Shown: positions 7,070 to 16,047, counted from the first letter of the stretch. The stretch: DNA of 35,320 nt from an uncultured Bilophila sp. (GCA_902373525.1 CABKMN010000020.1:1-35320), one strand, 5' to 3'. Program-made: numbers and translations. Notes: a model not told the origin generated them from the sequence alone.

Positions 7070-8086
7070 ATGTTTTCCAAAGAAGAACTCATGGCTTTTC
7101 TCACCGCCGGGGGCGAGGCGCGCGAACGCCTTTTCGCCGCGGCGCGGGAAGCGAGACGGCGGGCGTTCGGCAACCGCATCTTCCTGTACGGCTTCCTCTA
7201 TTTGAGCACCCATTGCCGCAACGACTGCACCTTCTGCCAGTATCGGAGAAGCAATACGGCGATAGACCGGTACAGGAAGCGTCTGGACGAAATGCTTGAG
7301 GCGGGCGGGCGGCTCGCCGCGGACGGCGTACACCTGCTGGACCTGACGTTGGGCGAAGACCCGTATTTCGTCGAACCGGCGGGCTTTCATCGGCTGTTGG
7401 AGCTGGTTTCGGCCTTGAAGGAGACGACGGGGCTTCCCGTCATGGTTTCCCCCGGCGTCCTTGGTTCGGACCAGTTGCGCGCGTTGCGTCGGGCGGGCGC
7501 GGACTGGTACGCCTGCTATCAGGAGACGCATGATCGCGCTCTGTTCGGCAGGCTGCGGATAGAGCAGGATTACGATTGCCGGATGCGGACGCGTCGGGAT
7601 GCGGCGGAAGCCGGGCTTCTCGCGGAAGACGGGCTGCTGACCGGTGCCGGGGAAACCGTGGAGGCGCTGGCGGAATCGATCCTGTCCATGTCCCGTGAAC
7701 GGCTGGGGCAGGTCCGGGCCATGAGCTACGTGCCGCACGAATCGACGTTTCCGTCCTCGGCGGGGGAGACGCTTGAGGCGCGGCGGGAGCACGAACTGCT
7801 CGGCATCGCGGCGATGCGCCTCACCATGCCGGACCGCCTGATCCCCGCCTCGCTGGATGTGGACGGCCTCGAAGGGCTGCGGATGCGCCTCCGGGCGGGG
7901 GCCAACGTGGTGACGTCCATCGTCCCCTCGGGCTGCGGGCTTGCCGGTGTGGCGTCCAGAGATTTGGACATTGAAAACGAGCGCCGCAGCGTCGCCGCCG
8001 TTGTGGAAGAGCTGGAACGCTGCGGTCTGGCTCCGGCATCGGCGGACGACTACAAGGCTTGGGTGGCGGCGCGGCAAACGCGCTAG
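7070..8086 (+). CDS. pylB: PylB, radical-SAM methylornithine synthase
   Basis: About 338 residues. PylB rearranges lysine to (3R)-3-methyl-D-ornithine, the first step of pyrrolysine synthesis. The radical SAM cluster motif CRNDCTFC (CxxxCxxC) is near residue 50 after YLSTH. Family segments LLDLTLGEDPYFVEPAG, MVSPGV, YQETHD, LIPASLDVDGLEG and RAGANVVTSIVP follow in order. The start at 7070 has a good AAGGGA five bases upstream. The ATG at 7046 overlaps the pylSc stop and would add 8 residues, and translational coupling makes it possible too. It ends in TAG (8084-8086), so a PylB extended into the pylC region is possible if the amber is read. Confidence 0.95.
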   Translation: MFSKEELMAFLTAGGEARERLFAAAREARRRAFGNRIFLYGFLYLSTHCRNDCTFCQYRRSNTAIDRYRKRLDEMLEAGGRLAADGVHLLDLTLGEDPYFVEPAGFHRLLELVSALKETTGLPVMVSPGVLGSDQLRALRRAGADWYACYQETHDRALFGRLRIEQDYDCRMRTRRDAAEAGLLAEDGLLTGAGETVEALAESILSMSRERLGQVRAMSYVPHESTFPSSAGETLEARREHELLGIAAMRLTMPDRLIPASLDVDGLEGLRMRLRAGANVVTSIVPSGCGLAGVASRDLDIENERRSVAAVVEELERCGLAPASADDYKAWVAARQTR

Positions 8087-8117
8087 CCCGTCCGGGAAAT
8101 CGGCGCGGGAGGCGATC

Positions 8118-9275
8118 ATGCGGGTGACCATCGTCGGCGGAGGCTTGCAGGGGGTCGAACTGTGCTGGCTGGCGCGCAAGGCGGGCTGGGAAACGTTGCT
8201 GGTGGACAGCCGTTCCGCGCCTCCGGCCCTGCGTCTTGCGGACGCGTTCCTCCGGTATGACGCCACGGCGCTCGCGGCGGACGACGGGCCGACCCGCGAG
8301 GTCATGGACCGGATGGCGGAAACGGCCGTCGTCATTCCCGCGCTGGAAAACGGCCCCGCGCTCGCCGCGCTCGAACGGGCCTGCGCCCGGCGCGGCGTGC
8401 CCTTCGCCTTTGACGCGCGGGCCTACGCCGTCACCGCTTCCAAGCTGCGGAGCCGTGAGCTGTTTCTGCGCTGCGGCACGCCCATTCCCCGGCCCGCCGG
8501 GGACCGTCCGGCGTTTCCGCTCATCGCCAAGCCTTCCGGGGGGAGCGGAAGCCGCGGCGTCCGCCTGCTGCCGGACGAGGCGGCGCTGAACGCCTATCTT
8601 CCCGAAGGGAGCGCGGGGTGGATTCTGGAGTCGTATTGTCCCGGCCCTTCCTTTTCTCTGGAAATCTGCGGCACGCCGGGACGGTACAGGACCTTTCAGA
8701 CGACCGAACTCCTCATGGACGCCGTTTTCGACTGCCGGGCCGTGCTCGCTCCGGCCTGCGCGCCTTCCGCCGTCGTCGCACGGATGGAAACCGAACTGGT
8801 GCGGCTCGCGGAGGCGCTGGAACTGCACGGGCTGATGGACCTCGAAGTGATTCTGGGCGAGGACGGCATACGCGTTCTGGAAATCGACGCCCGTTTCCCC
8901 AGCCAGACGCCAACGGCGGTGTGGCTTTCCTCGGGCGTCAACCTTGCGGAACACCTCGTATCCTGCTTCCTGCCGCTGACGCCGCAGCCCGGCTTCCGGG
9001 TGCCGCGCCATGCCCGTTACGAGCATATCGCCTTCCATAACGGCGCATTTCATTTTCCCGGCGAGCACGTCATGTCCGGGCACGGCCCGCTCGTCCCGCT
9101 GCGCGATTGGCACGGGGCCGACGAGGCGCTCGTCGGGGGCGATCCTGACGGCGGGGACTGGGTTGCGACGCTGCTTTTTACCGGAACGACCGCCGAGGAT
9201 GTGGAGGCGCGGCGCGGCCGCTGCCTGCGGGAACTGGGCGTTTCCGGGACGTCTGCCTCGGGAGGGGACGCATGA
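8118..9275 (+). CDS. pylC: PylC, methylornithine-lysine ligase
   Basis: A 385-residue ATP-grasp ligase that joins methylornithine to the epsilon-amino group of lysine. The N-terminus VTIVGGGLQGVELCWLARKAGW is the PreATP-grasp fold. The ATP-grasp core includes FPLIAKPSGGSGSRGVRLL (ATP loop), WILESYCPGPSFSLEI and the metal-binding VLEIDARFPSQTPTAVWLSSG. The start follows GGGAGG by 5 bases. It is 31 bases after pylB and overlaps pylD by 4 bases (ATGA), so translation is coupled. Ends in TGA. Confidence 0.95.
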   Translation: MRVTIVGGGLQGVELCWLARKAGWETLLVDSRSAPPALRLADAFLRYDATALAADDGPTREVMDRMAETAVVIPALENGPALAALERACARRGVPFAFDARAYAVTASKLRSRELFLRCGTPIPRPAGDRPAFPLIAKPSGGSGSRGVRLLPDEAALNAYLPEGSAGWILESYCPGPSFSLEICGTPGRYRTFQTTELLMDAVFDCRAVLAPACAPSAVVARMETELVRLAEALELHGLMDLEVILGEDGIRVLEIDARFPSQTPTAVWLSSGVNLAEHLVSCFLPLTPQPGFRVPRHARYEHIAFHNGAFHFPGEHVMSGHGPLVPLRDWHGADEALVGGDPDGGDWVATLLFTGTTAEDVEARRGRCLRELGVSGTSASGGDA

Positions 9276-10093
9276 CTCGATTGAAGGAAGAGGACATCGG
9301 CGGACTGGCCGCGACGTGGCCGGAGTACGAAAGGCGTCTGGCGTCCCTGACCGGGCTGGGCCTGCTCGACCTGTCGGCGCGGGCGCTGGGGCTCGATCCC
9401 GACAAGGTGCGCCGGGAGATCGCTCCGCTCCGGGTGGGGGCGATCCCGGTTTCCTCCGGGGAGGGGTTGATCGGCGGGTTCGCCGAGTCTCTCGTATCCA
9501 TAGCCGGACACCTCGGGTTCGTCCCGGAACTGCTCCCGTGCGACGAGGCGGGGTTTCGCGCCGCGCGGGGCGGCTCGTGCGATCTGTTCCTCTGGGCCGA
9601 CGACGACACCTATCTGGCGGAAAACGTCCGCAACGGCGCGCAGGGAGAAAACGGGTGGGCCACCGGGCGGGGCTTCGCCTCGGCGCTTGCCCGGATGGCG
9701 GAACGGAAGGGACTGGAAAAGCGCGCGCTGGTGCTCGGAGCCGGACCCGTGGGCCGGAGCGGCGCGCACACGCTGGCGGAGGCCGGGTATGCGGTCGTCC
9801 TGTGCGACCTTGATCCGCGCAAGGCGGACGCCGCCGGGCGGGCCATTCCGAACTGCCGGGCCTGCGCGCCGCCGGAACTGCCGGACTTTCCGCCTTTCGC
9901 CTGCCTGCTGGACGCCGCGCCGACCGACGTCTGTTTCCCGCTGGATCGCCTGACTCCCGGAGCCTGCGTCGCCGCGCCGTGCGTCCCCTGTCCGTGGGAA
10001 CGGCACGCCCCGCAGGACGCCTGCGTCTGGCACGATCCGCTCCAGCTCGGGACGGCCGTGATGCTTCTCGCGGCGGCCTTCCCCCAATCCTGA
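9272..10093 (+). CDS. pylD: PylD, pyrrolysine synthase (dehydrogenase)
   Basis: A 273-residue NAD-dependent enzyme that oxidises lysine-N6-methylornithine, allowing ring closure to pyrrolysine. The Rossmann motif ALVLGAGPVGRSGAHTLAEAGYAVVLCDLD is at about residues 150-180. The N-terminal LLDLSARALGLDPDKVRR and VGAIPVSSGEGLIGGFAESL are family segments. Its start overlaps the pylC stop. It is the last gene of the pyl operon and is followed by a terminator at 10156. Ends in TGA. Confidence 0.94.
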   Translation: MTRLKEEDIGGLAATWPEYERRLASLTGLGLLDLSARALGLDPDKVRREIAPLRVGAIPVSSGEGLIGGFAESLVSIAGHLGFVPELLPCDEAGFRAARGGSCDLFLWADDDTYLAENVRNGAQGENGWATGRGFASALARMAERKGLEKRALVLGAGPVGRSGAHTLAEAGYAVVLCDLDPRKADAAGRAIPNCRACAPPELPDFPPFACLLDAAPTDVCFPLDRLTPGACVAAPCVPCPWERHAPQDACVWHDPLQLGTAVMLLAAAFPQS

Positions 10094-10155
10094 ACCCTCC
10101 TGAACGGAACATTGCCCGGATCGGCGCGTCGACCGCCGGTCGTGGGAACGGCAAA

Positions 10156-10187
10156 GGCCGGGAAAGCGTGTTTCCCGGCCCTTGTTT
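10156..10187 (+). terminator. rho-independent terminator of the pyl operon
   Basis: GGCCGGGAAA (10156-10165), loop GCGTG, then TTTCCCGGCC (10171-10180), a perfect 10-bp stem followed by CTTGTTTT. It sits between two convergent genes (pylD and dctP) and could also slow transcription from the other side. Confidence 0.9.
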
Positions 10188-10196
10188 TCAGGGGAA

Positions 10197-11207
10197 CTAG
10201 TTCCAGGCGGGCTTGCCGCAGGCCTTCAGGTAGTCGTTGATGACCTTCTTTCCGCCTATGAAGTCGGCCATTTCGGGCCAGACCTTTTCTATGGCGGCCT
10301 TCTTCCACAGCTCTTCGTCTTCAAGCTGGGAAACCTTCAGCCCGGCGGCGATGAGGTCCTTCTTCGCGGCGTCGGCCTGAGAAATCTGGTACTGGAGCAC
10401 CTGTTCCTGCGCGTGCTTGCCGGCTTCGACCATCAGCTTCTGGAGTTCGGGCTTCATCTTCCTGAAGACGCGCTCGCTGATGACCAGCGGCTGGAGCTGG
10501 TAGGTGTAATGCACTTCGGTGAGGTATTTCTGATTGGCTTCGTTGAACTTGTTGGCCTTGAAGCCGATGTAGCCGTAGCACTGGCCGTCTACGACGCCCT
10601 GCTGGAGCGCGGTGAACGTCTCGGCCCACGAGATGGGGGTCGGGCTGCCGCCGAAGGCCTTGTAGGCGGCGATCAGGACCGCGCTCTGCGGCACGCGGAA
10701 TTTCAGGTCCTGCATGTCGGACATTTTGGTGATCGGGTGCTTGGAGTTGGAAATGTACCGGAAGTCCGTATAGACCCACGCCAGCACGCGGAAGCCGGAC
10801 TTGGTGGCGTAGCTGTTGAGCAGTTCGGCGGGGGCGCCGTTGGTTCCGGTCACGACTTCGTCAAGGTCGGCGAACAGATAGGGAAGGGTCAGCAGCCCGA
10901 GTTTCTTTTCGAAGGGCACAAGGTTGGCGATGCCGGCCATCGCCAGGGGGAGGGTGCCCTTCTGCACGTTGCGGAGGCATTCGCTCTCGTCGCCGAGCGC
11001 GCCGCTGTAGAAGCACTGTACCTGAACGTCGCCCTTGGTCTTTTCTTCGACGTACTGCTTGAAGCTGCGCCCGGCGACGCCCATTTCCGAGTCTTCCGGG
11101 TCACCGGCGGCGACTTTCAGGGTCAGGCTCGGCTGGGCGGCGAAAGCGGAACCGGCGGACACAAGACACGTCACAAGGAAAAAGGACAGGAACCTTTTCA
11201 TATTCAT
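10197..11207 (-). CDS. TRAP transporter periplasmic solute-binding protein (DctP type)
   Basis: A 336-residue periplasmic binding protein. It has a signal peptide at residues 1-23 (MKRFLSFFLVTCLVSAGSAFA), then LTLKVAAGDPEDS. The DctP signature LKFRVPQSAVLIAAYKAFGGSPTPISWAETFTALQQGVVDGQ contains the Arg that usually binds a substrate carboxylate. TRAP membrane subunits (DctQ, DctM) are not in the window, so it is an orphan or depends on a distant permease. Its promoter region carries a 14-bp inverted repeat and the CTGATATATCTATA site also found near tRNA-Pyl, suggesting co-regulation with methylamine use. The substrate is unknown. It ends in TAG, with a back-up TGA two codons later (10188-10190). 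Confidence 0.9.
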   Translation of the reverse strand: MNMKRFLSFFLVTCLVSAGSAFAAQPSLTLKVAAGDPEDSEMGVAGRSFKQYVEEKTKGDVQVQCFYSGALGDESECLRNVQKGTLPLAMAGIANLVPFEKKLGLLTLPYLFADLDEVVTGTNGAPAELLNSYATKSGFRVLAWVYTDFRYISNSKHPITKMSDMQDLKFRVPQSAVLIAAYKAFGGSPTPISWAETFTALQQGVVDGQCYGYIGFKANKFNEANQKYLTEVHYTYQLQPLVISERVFRKMKPELQKLMVEAGKHAQEQVLQYQISQADAAKKDLIAAGLKVSQLEDEELWKKAAIEKVWPEMADFIGGKKVINDYLKACGKPAWN

Positions 11208-11392
11208 AATGAACTCGTTATGTTATGGTATTTAAGAGAAAAAAGACGGTCCTTTCTGATACATCAATATCCGAGTTTGAGAGGAAACGTCATTGTTTCC
11301 ATCTCGGGAATAAAACCTTGCAAGGTATTCTTTACACAATGAATCAGCATGGTTTTCCTGAGGCGTACGAGGCGGTTTTCGCCTTGAACCGG

Positions 11393-11425
11393 TTTGAATA
11401 GTTATAAAAAGTATAACTATTCAAA
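11393..11425. promoter_or_regulatory. 14-bp perfect inverted repeat upstream of dctP
   Basis: TTTGAATAGTTATA (11393-11406), spacer AAAAG, then TATAACTATTCAAA (11412-11425). The fully AT-rich dyad is about 190 bases upstream of the dctP start and is not followed by a T-run. It looks like an operator, distinct from the GATATATC site 20 bases further upstream. Confidence 0.5.
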
Positions 11426-11445
11426 ACTACATGTGTTTTGATGAA

Positions 11446-11459
11446 TATAGATATATCAG
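11446..11459 (-). promoter_or_regulatory. GATATATC-centred candidate operator upstream of dctP
   Basis: On the minus strand this reads CTGATATATCTATA, identical over 14 bases to the site upstream of tRNA-Pyl at 5492. It lies about 240 bases upstream of the dctP start. Confidence 0.5.
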
Positions 11460-12239
11460 GATCGAAAAAATAATGTCAAGCCTTTTTTATGAAAAAAGGA
11501 TCAATCGGTAACAGGCTTGTTTTCTGAAAGAAAAAATGGGGACGTCCTGTACGGACGTTCGGGGGGCGTGCCCCGTTCCGCGCTCGGAGGGCTTTGAAGA
11601 AATATCTGGATGCCGGGAGGCGTTCGCTGATCCTCTTCTTTTCAAAGGGGTTGCGCTATTGTGTACGGATCGGAAGGAAGCCCCGGCGGACATCCGTCAG
11701 CCGCCGTTTCGTTTGAGTGCGGGGACCGGCTGATGCGGGCTGATCGCAAGGGTGCGGCGTAGGGGGCCGTCCAAAGGGACGGTAGGGCATACCGGAGCTA
11801 AGCGGGAGGCGCGCAGGGGACCGTGTGGTCTTCGCGGGCCAGAGCCGGACGGCCCGTGCGGCGTTCCCCGTCGGCCCCGCGGAAGATTCCGGGCGAGTGC
11901 GGAATCCGTCGATCCGGGGACGGGTACCTTGCGGGGCTGTCAGGATGGTGGCGGGGCTGAGGCGACGGGTCGGGAGAGAGGCGACGCGCGCCCGTGCGGA
12001 AAGGTTCAGGAGGCCGCAGACACACGGAAACGGGCCGATTCGGACATGTGGTTCGGTGCCGAAACCACAGGACGCCGCAGGCCTATGGAAACGAGAGCGC
12101 GTACGGCGGAACGACGCGGAGGCGGAGCAGTAAGCCGGCCTGTCGCGGGCGGGCTTCCGGCGCGGTTTCGGCGGAACGGTCGGCCCCGGTTGTGGGGCGC
12201 ATCGGCGGCGGAGCGGGGTGGCCGGAGCGCGGAGAACGG
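11460..12239. other. non-coding stretch between dctP promoter and cobS terminator
   Basis: AT-rich at the left, then strongly GC-rich. Overlapping frames exist on both strands but are arginine/proline/glycine-rich without recognisable domains. I see no riboswitch, tRNA or repeat that I can support. Confidence 0.4.
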
Positions 12240-12275
12240 AAAGGGAACGCGGGGATGCCCCTTTGCGTTCCCTTT
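12240..12275 (-). terminator. hairpin downstream of cobS
   Basis: AAAGGGAACGC (12240-12250) pairs with GCGTTCCCTTT (12265-12275), an 11-bp stem. It lies about 115 bases past the cobS stop on the minus strand. The U-run is short, so termination is plausible but not certain. Confidence 0.5.
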
Positions 12276-12391
12276 TCGCAATGTTTTCCGGTTGTCGAGC
12301 CCTCGCGGGAAAGGCGGCCCGGCGAACGTCGGGGCCGGGCGCGTACCCTGCGCCCGTGCCCATGCTCTGCCGCTTTTCAAACAGGTGCGCG

Positions 12392-13126
12392 CTACCCTGT
12401 GACGCAGCAGACCGTGAGGACGGCGCATTCCGTCAGTTCGACGAGGCAGCCGAACACGTCGCCGGTCACGCCGCCGAGGCGTTTGCGGGCCGCCGAGAGC
12501 AGGAAGAGACCGACCAGCGCGGCGGCTCCCAGCGCCAGCAGGCCGCGCATGCTGTTGAGGGCGGCGACGGCGACGGCGAGGCCGAGGGCGATGGTCTCGT
12601 GCCGGGCGGTGACGCCTTCGTGCAGGGCTTCCCCGAGTCCGCCGGGCCGGGCCGTGGGCACGCGCATGGCGACGAACACCATGCAGCGCGCCACGCACCC
12701 GGCAAGGCAGCAGCCAAGCAGCAGCGGGACGAAGTCCGGGGTCGTCCCCGCCAGTCCGGTCAACGCGCCGATCTTGAACGCGAGGACGAAGAACAGCGCG
12801 GTTCCCCCGAAGGTTCCGAGGCGCGAATCCTTCATGATTTCGAGGCGGCGTTCGCGGGTGGCCTCCACGATCAGCCCGTCCCCGCAGTCCGCCACGCCGT
12901 CGAGGTGCAGCCCGCCGGTGACGGCGACCCACGTCAGGCAGCCGATGACGCCGCAGAGCGCAGCGGGCAGAAACAGGCCCGCGATCTTTACGGCGGCGGC
13001 GACGACCGCCCCCACGATCAGGCCGACGGCGGGCAGCCAGACGATCACGCCCCGGAAGGTCGGCGGCAGCGGCGCGGAGCCGATGGGCAGCCGCGTGAAG
13101 AAGCCGAGAGCGGCGCGGAGCTTCAT
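12392..13126 (-). CDS. cobS: Cobalamin synthase CobS (adenosylcobinamide-GDP ribazoletransferase)
   Basis: A 244-residue integral membrane enzyme that joins adenosylcobinamide-GDP to alpha-ribazole to complete cobalamin. The N-terminus LRAALGFFTRLPIGS, the metal-binding GGLHLDGVADCGDGL near residue 94 and KDSRLGTFGG are family hallmarks. Several hydrophobic helices follow (for example FFVLAFKIGALTGLAG and LLGCCLAGCVARCMVFVAM). Its start overlaps the cobT stop by 4 bases. It ends in TAG, with a TGA four codons later. Confidence 0.95.
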   Translation of the reverse strand: MKLRAALGFFTRLPIGSAPLPPTFRGVIVWLPAVGLIVGAVVAAAVKIAGLFLPAALCGVIGCLTWVAVTGGLHLDGVADCGDGLIVEATRERRLEIMKDSRLGTFGGTALFFVLAFKIGALTGLAGTTPDFVPLLLGCCLAGCVARCMVFVAMRVPTARPGGLGEALHEGVTARHETIALGLAVAVAALNSMRGLLALGAAALVGLFLLSAARKRLGGVTGDVFGCLVELTECAVLTVCCVTG

Positions 13127-14157
13127 CGTCTGATGTCCAGTTCCCGCAGCGTCCGCATTTCGTGCAGAATCCGCACGGCGGCGTCGATCAGCGGGAAAAG
13201 CAGCACCGCGCCCGTGCCTTCTCCGAGCCGGAGCCCGAAGTCGATGTAGGTGGGAATGCCGAGATGGCGCATGAGGATGCGGTGCCCCGGTTCAAAGGAG
13301 GAGTGGGAGCCGACGAGCATGGTGCGGACGCCGGGATGGAGCCCGATGGCGATGGCCGCCGCGGCTCCGGCGATGAAGCCGTCCACGACCACGGGAATCC
13401 GAAGGGACGCGCCCCCGAGCATGAGCCCGCTCATGGCGGCGAGCTCCGGTCCGCCGACCTTGGCGAGAATATCCAGCGCGTCCGTGGGATCGGGCGCGTT
13501 CAGCTCGATGCCGCGCCGGATGAGCTCCGCCTTGCGGCGGACCCGTTCGGGGGCGATGGCCGAGCCTATGCCGGTCACCTCTTCCACGGACGCCCCGGTC
13601 ACGACGGCGGTGATGGCCGAAGAGGGGGAGGTGTTGCCGATGCCCATTTCCCCGGCGGCGAGAAGGTTCGCGCCCTGCGCCGCCTTTTCGCGGGCCATGT
13701 CGATGCCGACCTGAAGGCAGGCGAGCGCCTCCTCGCGGGTCATGGCCGGGCCTTCGCTGAAATCGCGGGCGGCGTGGACCACCTTGCGGTCCACAAGCCC
13801 CTCGGCGTCGTCCAGATCGTGCTTGACGCCCACGTCCACGACGGTAAGGCGCGCGCCCGCGTTACGGCAGAAGGCGTTGATGGTGCCGCCGCCCTTGAGG
13901 AAGTTGCGGACCTGTATTTCCGTCACCTCCTGTCCGGTCGCGCTGACGCCCTTGAGGGCGATGTCGTGGTCGGCGGCGAACAGCACGGCCTCCTTGTTCG
14001 GAAACAGGGGCGCGGCGTCGCCCGTGATGCCCGCCAGCCTGACGGCAAGTTCCTCAAGCCGCCCGAGGCTGCCGGGGACCTTGGCGAGGGCGTCGAGGCG
14101 CCGCTGGGCGGCGGCCGCCGCTTCTTCGGAATACTCGGGAATCGTCAACCGGTTCAT
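13123..14157 (-). CDS. cobT: CobT, nicotinate-nucleotide:dimethylbenzimidazole phosphoribosyltransferase
   Basis: 344 residues. CobT makes alpha-ribazole phosphate, the activated lower ligand for cobalamin. Recognisable segments are LDALAKVPGSLGRLEELA, FAADHDIALKGVSA, GEMGIGNTSPSSAI, GLMLGGASLRIPVVVDGFI and the catalytic-Glu region FGLRLGEGTGAVLLFPLI. The start at 14157 is chosen for the AGGAGG 5 bases upstream; a longer open frame upstream has no homology. It is coupled to cobS through ATGA. Ends in TGA. Confidence 0.95.
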   Translation of the reverse strand: MNRLTIPEYSEEAAAAAQRRLDALAKVPGSLGRLEELAVRLAGITGDAAPLFPNKEAVLFAADHDIALKGVSATGQEVTEIQVRNFLKGGGTINAFCRNAGARLTVVDVGVKHDLDDAEGLVDRKVVHAARDFSEGPAMTREEALACLQVGIDMAREKAAQGANLLAAGEMGIGNTSPSSAITAVVTGASVEEVTGIGSAIAPERVRRKAELIRRGIELNAPDPTDALDILAKVGGPELAAMSGLMLGGASLRIPVVVDGFIAGAAAAIAIGLHPGVRTMLVGSHSSFEPGHRILMRHLGIPTYIDFGLRLGEGTGAVLLFPLIDAAVRILHEMRTLRELDIRR

Positions 14158-14414
14158 GAAAGCCTCCTGAAGTGTGAAATGTCCGTCATGAAATTCTTGC
14201 GGGCCGCGCCGTCGTGCGTTGTCCCCCTCGGGAAACGGCGGGATGCCGGGCGGCTGGGTCGTTGCGGGCGTCCTCTGCCCACGGCGGGGCCCCTGCTTAT
14301 CCGAGGGGACTCCTGATCCTTGTGCGTCGGCGTCCTGCATGTACAGGGGGTTCCTACCCGTCCGAGAGGGACTCCCTCCATGCTCTGGAGAACGGCGTCA
14401 CTGTTCGGGAGCCT

Positions 14415-15764
14415 CTACCCCCGTGGGGGCTCGGGCGGGGATGCGCCGGAGGGGGTGCCGCCAAGGCGTGCCCCGCCTTCCGGAGGCGTCCCTGCCGGAG
14501 AAGCGGCCTGTTCCGTTTGCGGCGCGTCTTCCCGCCGTGCGTCCACGAAATAGGTGGGTCCGACGGCGTCCTTGTCGTCGGTGAGGCGTTCCGCGTCCGG
14601 GGGCGGGAAAGGCGGCGGGACGGGGGGAGGGGCGGCTCCGGGATGCGGGCGGCGCGCGCGGCCCGTTCCCAAAAGGAAACGGCCTTCAAAGTCGAAGACA
14701 AACAGTTTCAGGGCGACGGCGTCGCCGCAGCGCGCGGCGAACCGGTCCAGCGCGGTGCGGGCCAGCCTGCGCAACAGGGGAAGCCGGATCGCCTCGGGGA
14801 TGGAGAGCAGCGCCTCGCGCACCGAAACGCTCCGTTCGAGCGTGGCGTGCAGCACGGGCGCGTCGGGAAGCGCCCGCCGGACGGCCCTCTTGAGCGGTTC
14901 CATGTCCTGACTGGCCTTGCGGGCATGGGTGTTGCCGCATCCGGCTGCGTATTTGCACAATTTTCCCGGCATGCAGGCCACGATGATTTCCCGCATGCCG
15001 AACGCGCGGGCGGTGGCGAGGCTTTCCGCGATGAAGTCGCCGATGCAGACGAACGCGGTTTCCGGGAGTTCGGGCAGCCGCCGCCCCGCGCCCGCACGGG
15101 TGCGGCCTCCGGTGCAGAACACCATGACGGTGCCGCCGGCGAGGCGGTGGGCGCGCACGCAGATGCGGATCGTCTCGATGTAGGCTTCGTGGCTGTAGGG
15201 TCGGACAAGCCCGGTCGTCCCGAGCAGGGAGATGCCGCCGACGACGCCGAGGCGCGGGTTGAGCGTCCGCCGGGCGAGTTCCCCGCCGTTCTCCACGCCG
15301 ATTTCCAGCAGCCAGCAGCCCGTATTCAGGCCGAGGCGGCGGAGGTTTTCCGCGATCATCCGGCGCGGACCGGTATTGATGGCCCATTTCCCCTGTTCGC
15401 AGTCGAGGCCGGGGCGCGTACACAGCCCGACCCCCTCCGCGCCGCGCAGGATGACCACGCCCCCGCCGACGAGAAGCCGGTAGTCCTCGGGGCGGCGCTC
15501 GACGGCATGGCAGGGGCGCAGGTTGGCGAACAGGACGGCCTGATGGGTACAGTCGGGATCGTCTCCCCCGTCCTTGCGGATGGCGGCCATGCGCCCCTCG
15601 CACGGTTCCAGCAGCGGCAGTACGCGCTCCACGCCGTCGAGAAAACGTACCGTGATTTCGCGGGGCGTCGTTCCGTGCAGGCGGAGCCACGCCGCCGAGG
15701 CCAGCGCGGCGGCGCACGCTCCCGTGGAGAATCCCCAGCGCAGCTTGGCTTCCGTCGGTTTCAT
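14415..15764 (-). CDS. cbiD: CbiD, cobalt-precorrin-5B C1-methyltransferase
   Basis: 449 residues. CbiD methylates C1 of cobalt-precorrin-5B in the anaerobic cobalamin pathway. Clear family segments are LRWGFSTGACAAALASAAW at the start, GVGLCTRPGLDCEQGKWAIN, PRLGVVGGISLLGTTGLVRPYS and MPGKLCKYAAGCGNTHARKAS. The start at 15764 has GGGGAGG about 6 bases upstream. The last 90 or so residues, after LFVFDFEGRFLLGTGRAR, are a proline-rich low-complexity tail not expected in the family. The stop is TAG (14415-14417). If it is read, the frame continues 86 codons to a TGA that overlaps the cobT start codon. Confidence 0.93.
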   Translation of the reverse strand: MKPTEAKLRWGFSTGACAAALASAAWLRLHGTTPREITVRFLDGVERVLPLLEPCEGRMAAIRKDGGDDPDCTHQAVLFANLRPCHAVERRPEDYRLLVGGGVVILRGAEGVGLCTRPGLDCEQGKWAINTGPRRMIAENLRRLGLNTGCWLLEIGVENGGELARRTLNPRLGVVGGISLLGTTGLVRPYSHEAYIETIRICVRAHRLAGGTVMVFCTGGRTRAGAGRRLPELPETAFVCIGDFIAESLATARAFGMREIIVACMPGKLCKYAAGCGNTHARKASQDMEPLKRAVRRALPDAPVLHATLERSVSVREALLSIPEAIRLPLLRRLARTALDRFAARCGDAVALKLFVFDFEGRFLLGTGRARRPHPGAAPPPVPPPFPPPDAERLTDDKDAVGPTYFVDARREDAPQTEQAASPAGTPPEGGARLGGTPSGASPPEPPRG

Positions 15765-15792
15765 GTTCGGCCTCCCCGAAGATGCCGGTGCC

Positions 15793-16047
15793 TCAGGCGT
15801 ATCGCATGATCGCGTGGAGCGCGGCGGGCGCACTGCCGCCGCGGCGTCCCGCGATCCGGACGCCGGACGCGGGGCACCCGGCGAGCCGTCCTTTGGATTT
15901 CACGGTGTTGACGAACCCTGCGGGCATGCCGAGGGCGGGGCCCTTTCTCAAAAACCGCCATCCGCCGCGAAGGACTTTCTCCCGTCCGCTGGCGCGGGAG
16001 CGTTCGTTTTCGGCGTCCGCGCCGCGCGGGTCCCATCGGATGCCCAT
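15793..16047 (-). CDS. small hypothetical protein in the cobalamin operon
   Basis: 84 residues (MGIRWDPRGADAENERSR ...), very basic, with no domain I recognise and no clear membrane segment. It is accepted because GAAGGAGG sits 6 bases before the ATG, and it fills the 318-base space between the permease (36 bases upstream) and cbiD (28 bases downstream), all on one strand. Expression is likely from the SD. Function is unknown. Ends in TGA. Confidence 0.5.
   Translation of the reverse strand: MGIRWDPRGADAENERSRASGREKVLRGGWRFLRKGPALGMPAGFVNTVKSKGRLAGCPASGVRIAGRRGGSAPAALHAIMRYA

Noticed and set aside
8084..8260. Functional PylB extension through its TAG
   Set aside because: The extension would run about 140 bases into pylC in another frame with arginine-rich sequence; no sign of design beyond chance, so it is noted only under TAG usage.
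7019..10154. Long minus-strand ORFs opposite pylB, pylC and pylD
   Set aside because: They have no recognisable domains, while the plus-strand genes have complete family motifs; a GC-rich antisense artefact.
14158..14414. A cobalamin riboswitch before cobT, or one before cbiL
   Set aside because: I looked for the B12 box on the minus strand in both leaders and found none; the only good match is at 4577-4592 on the plus strand.
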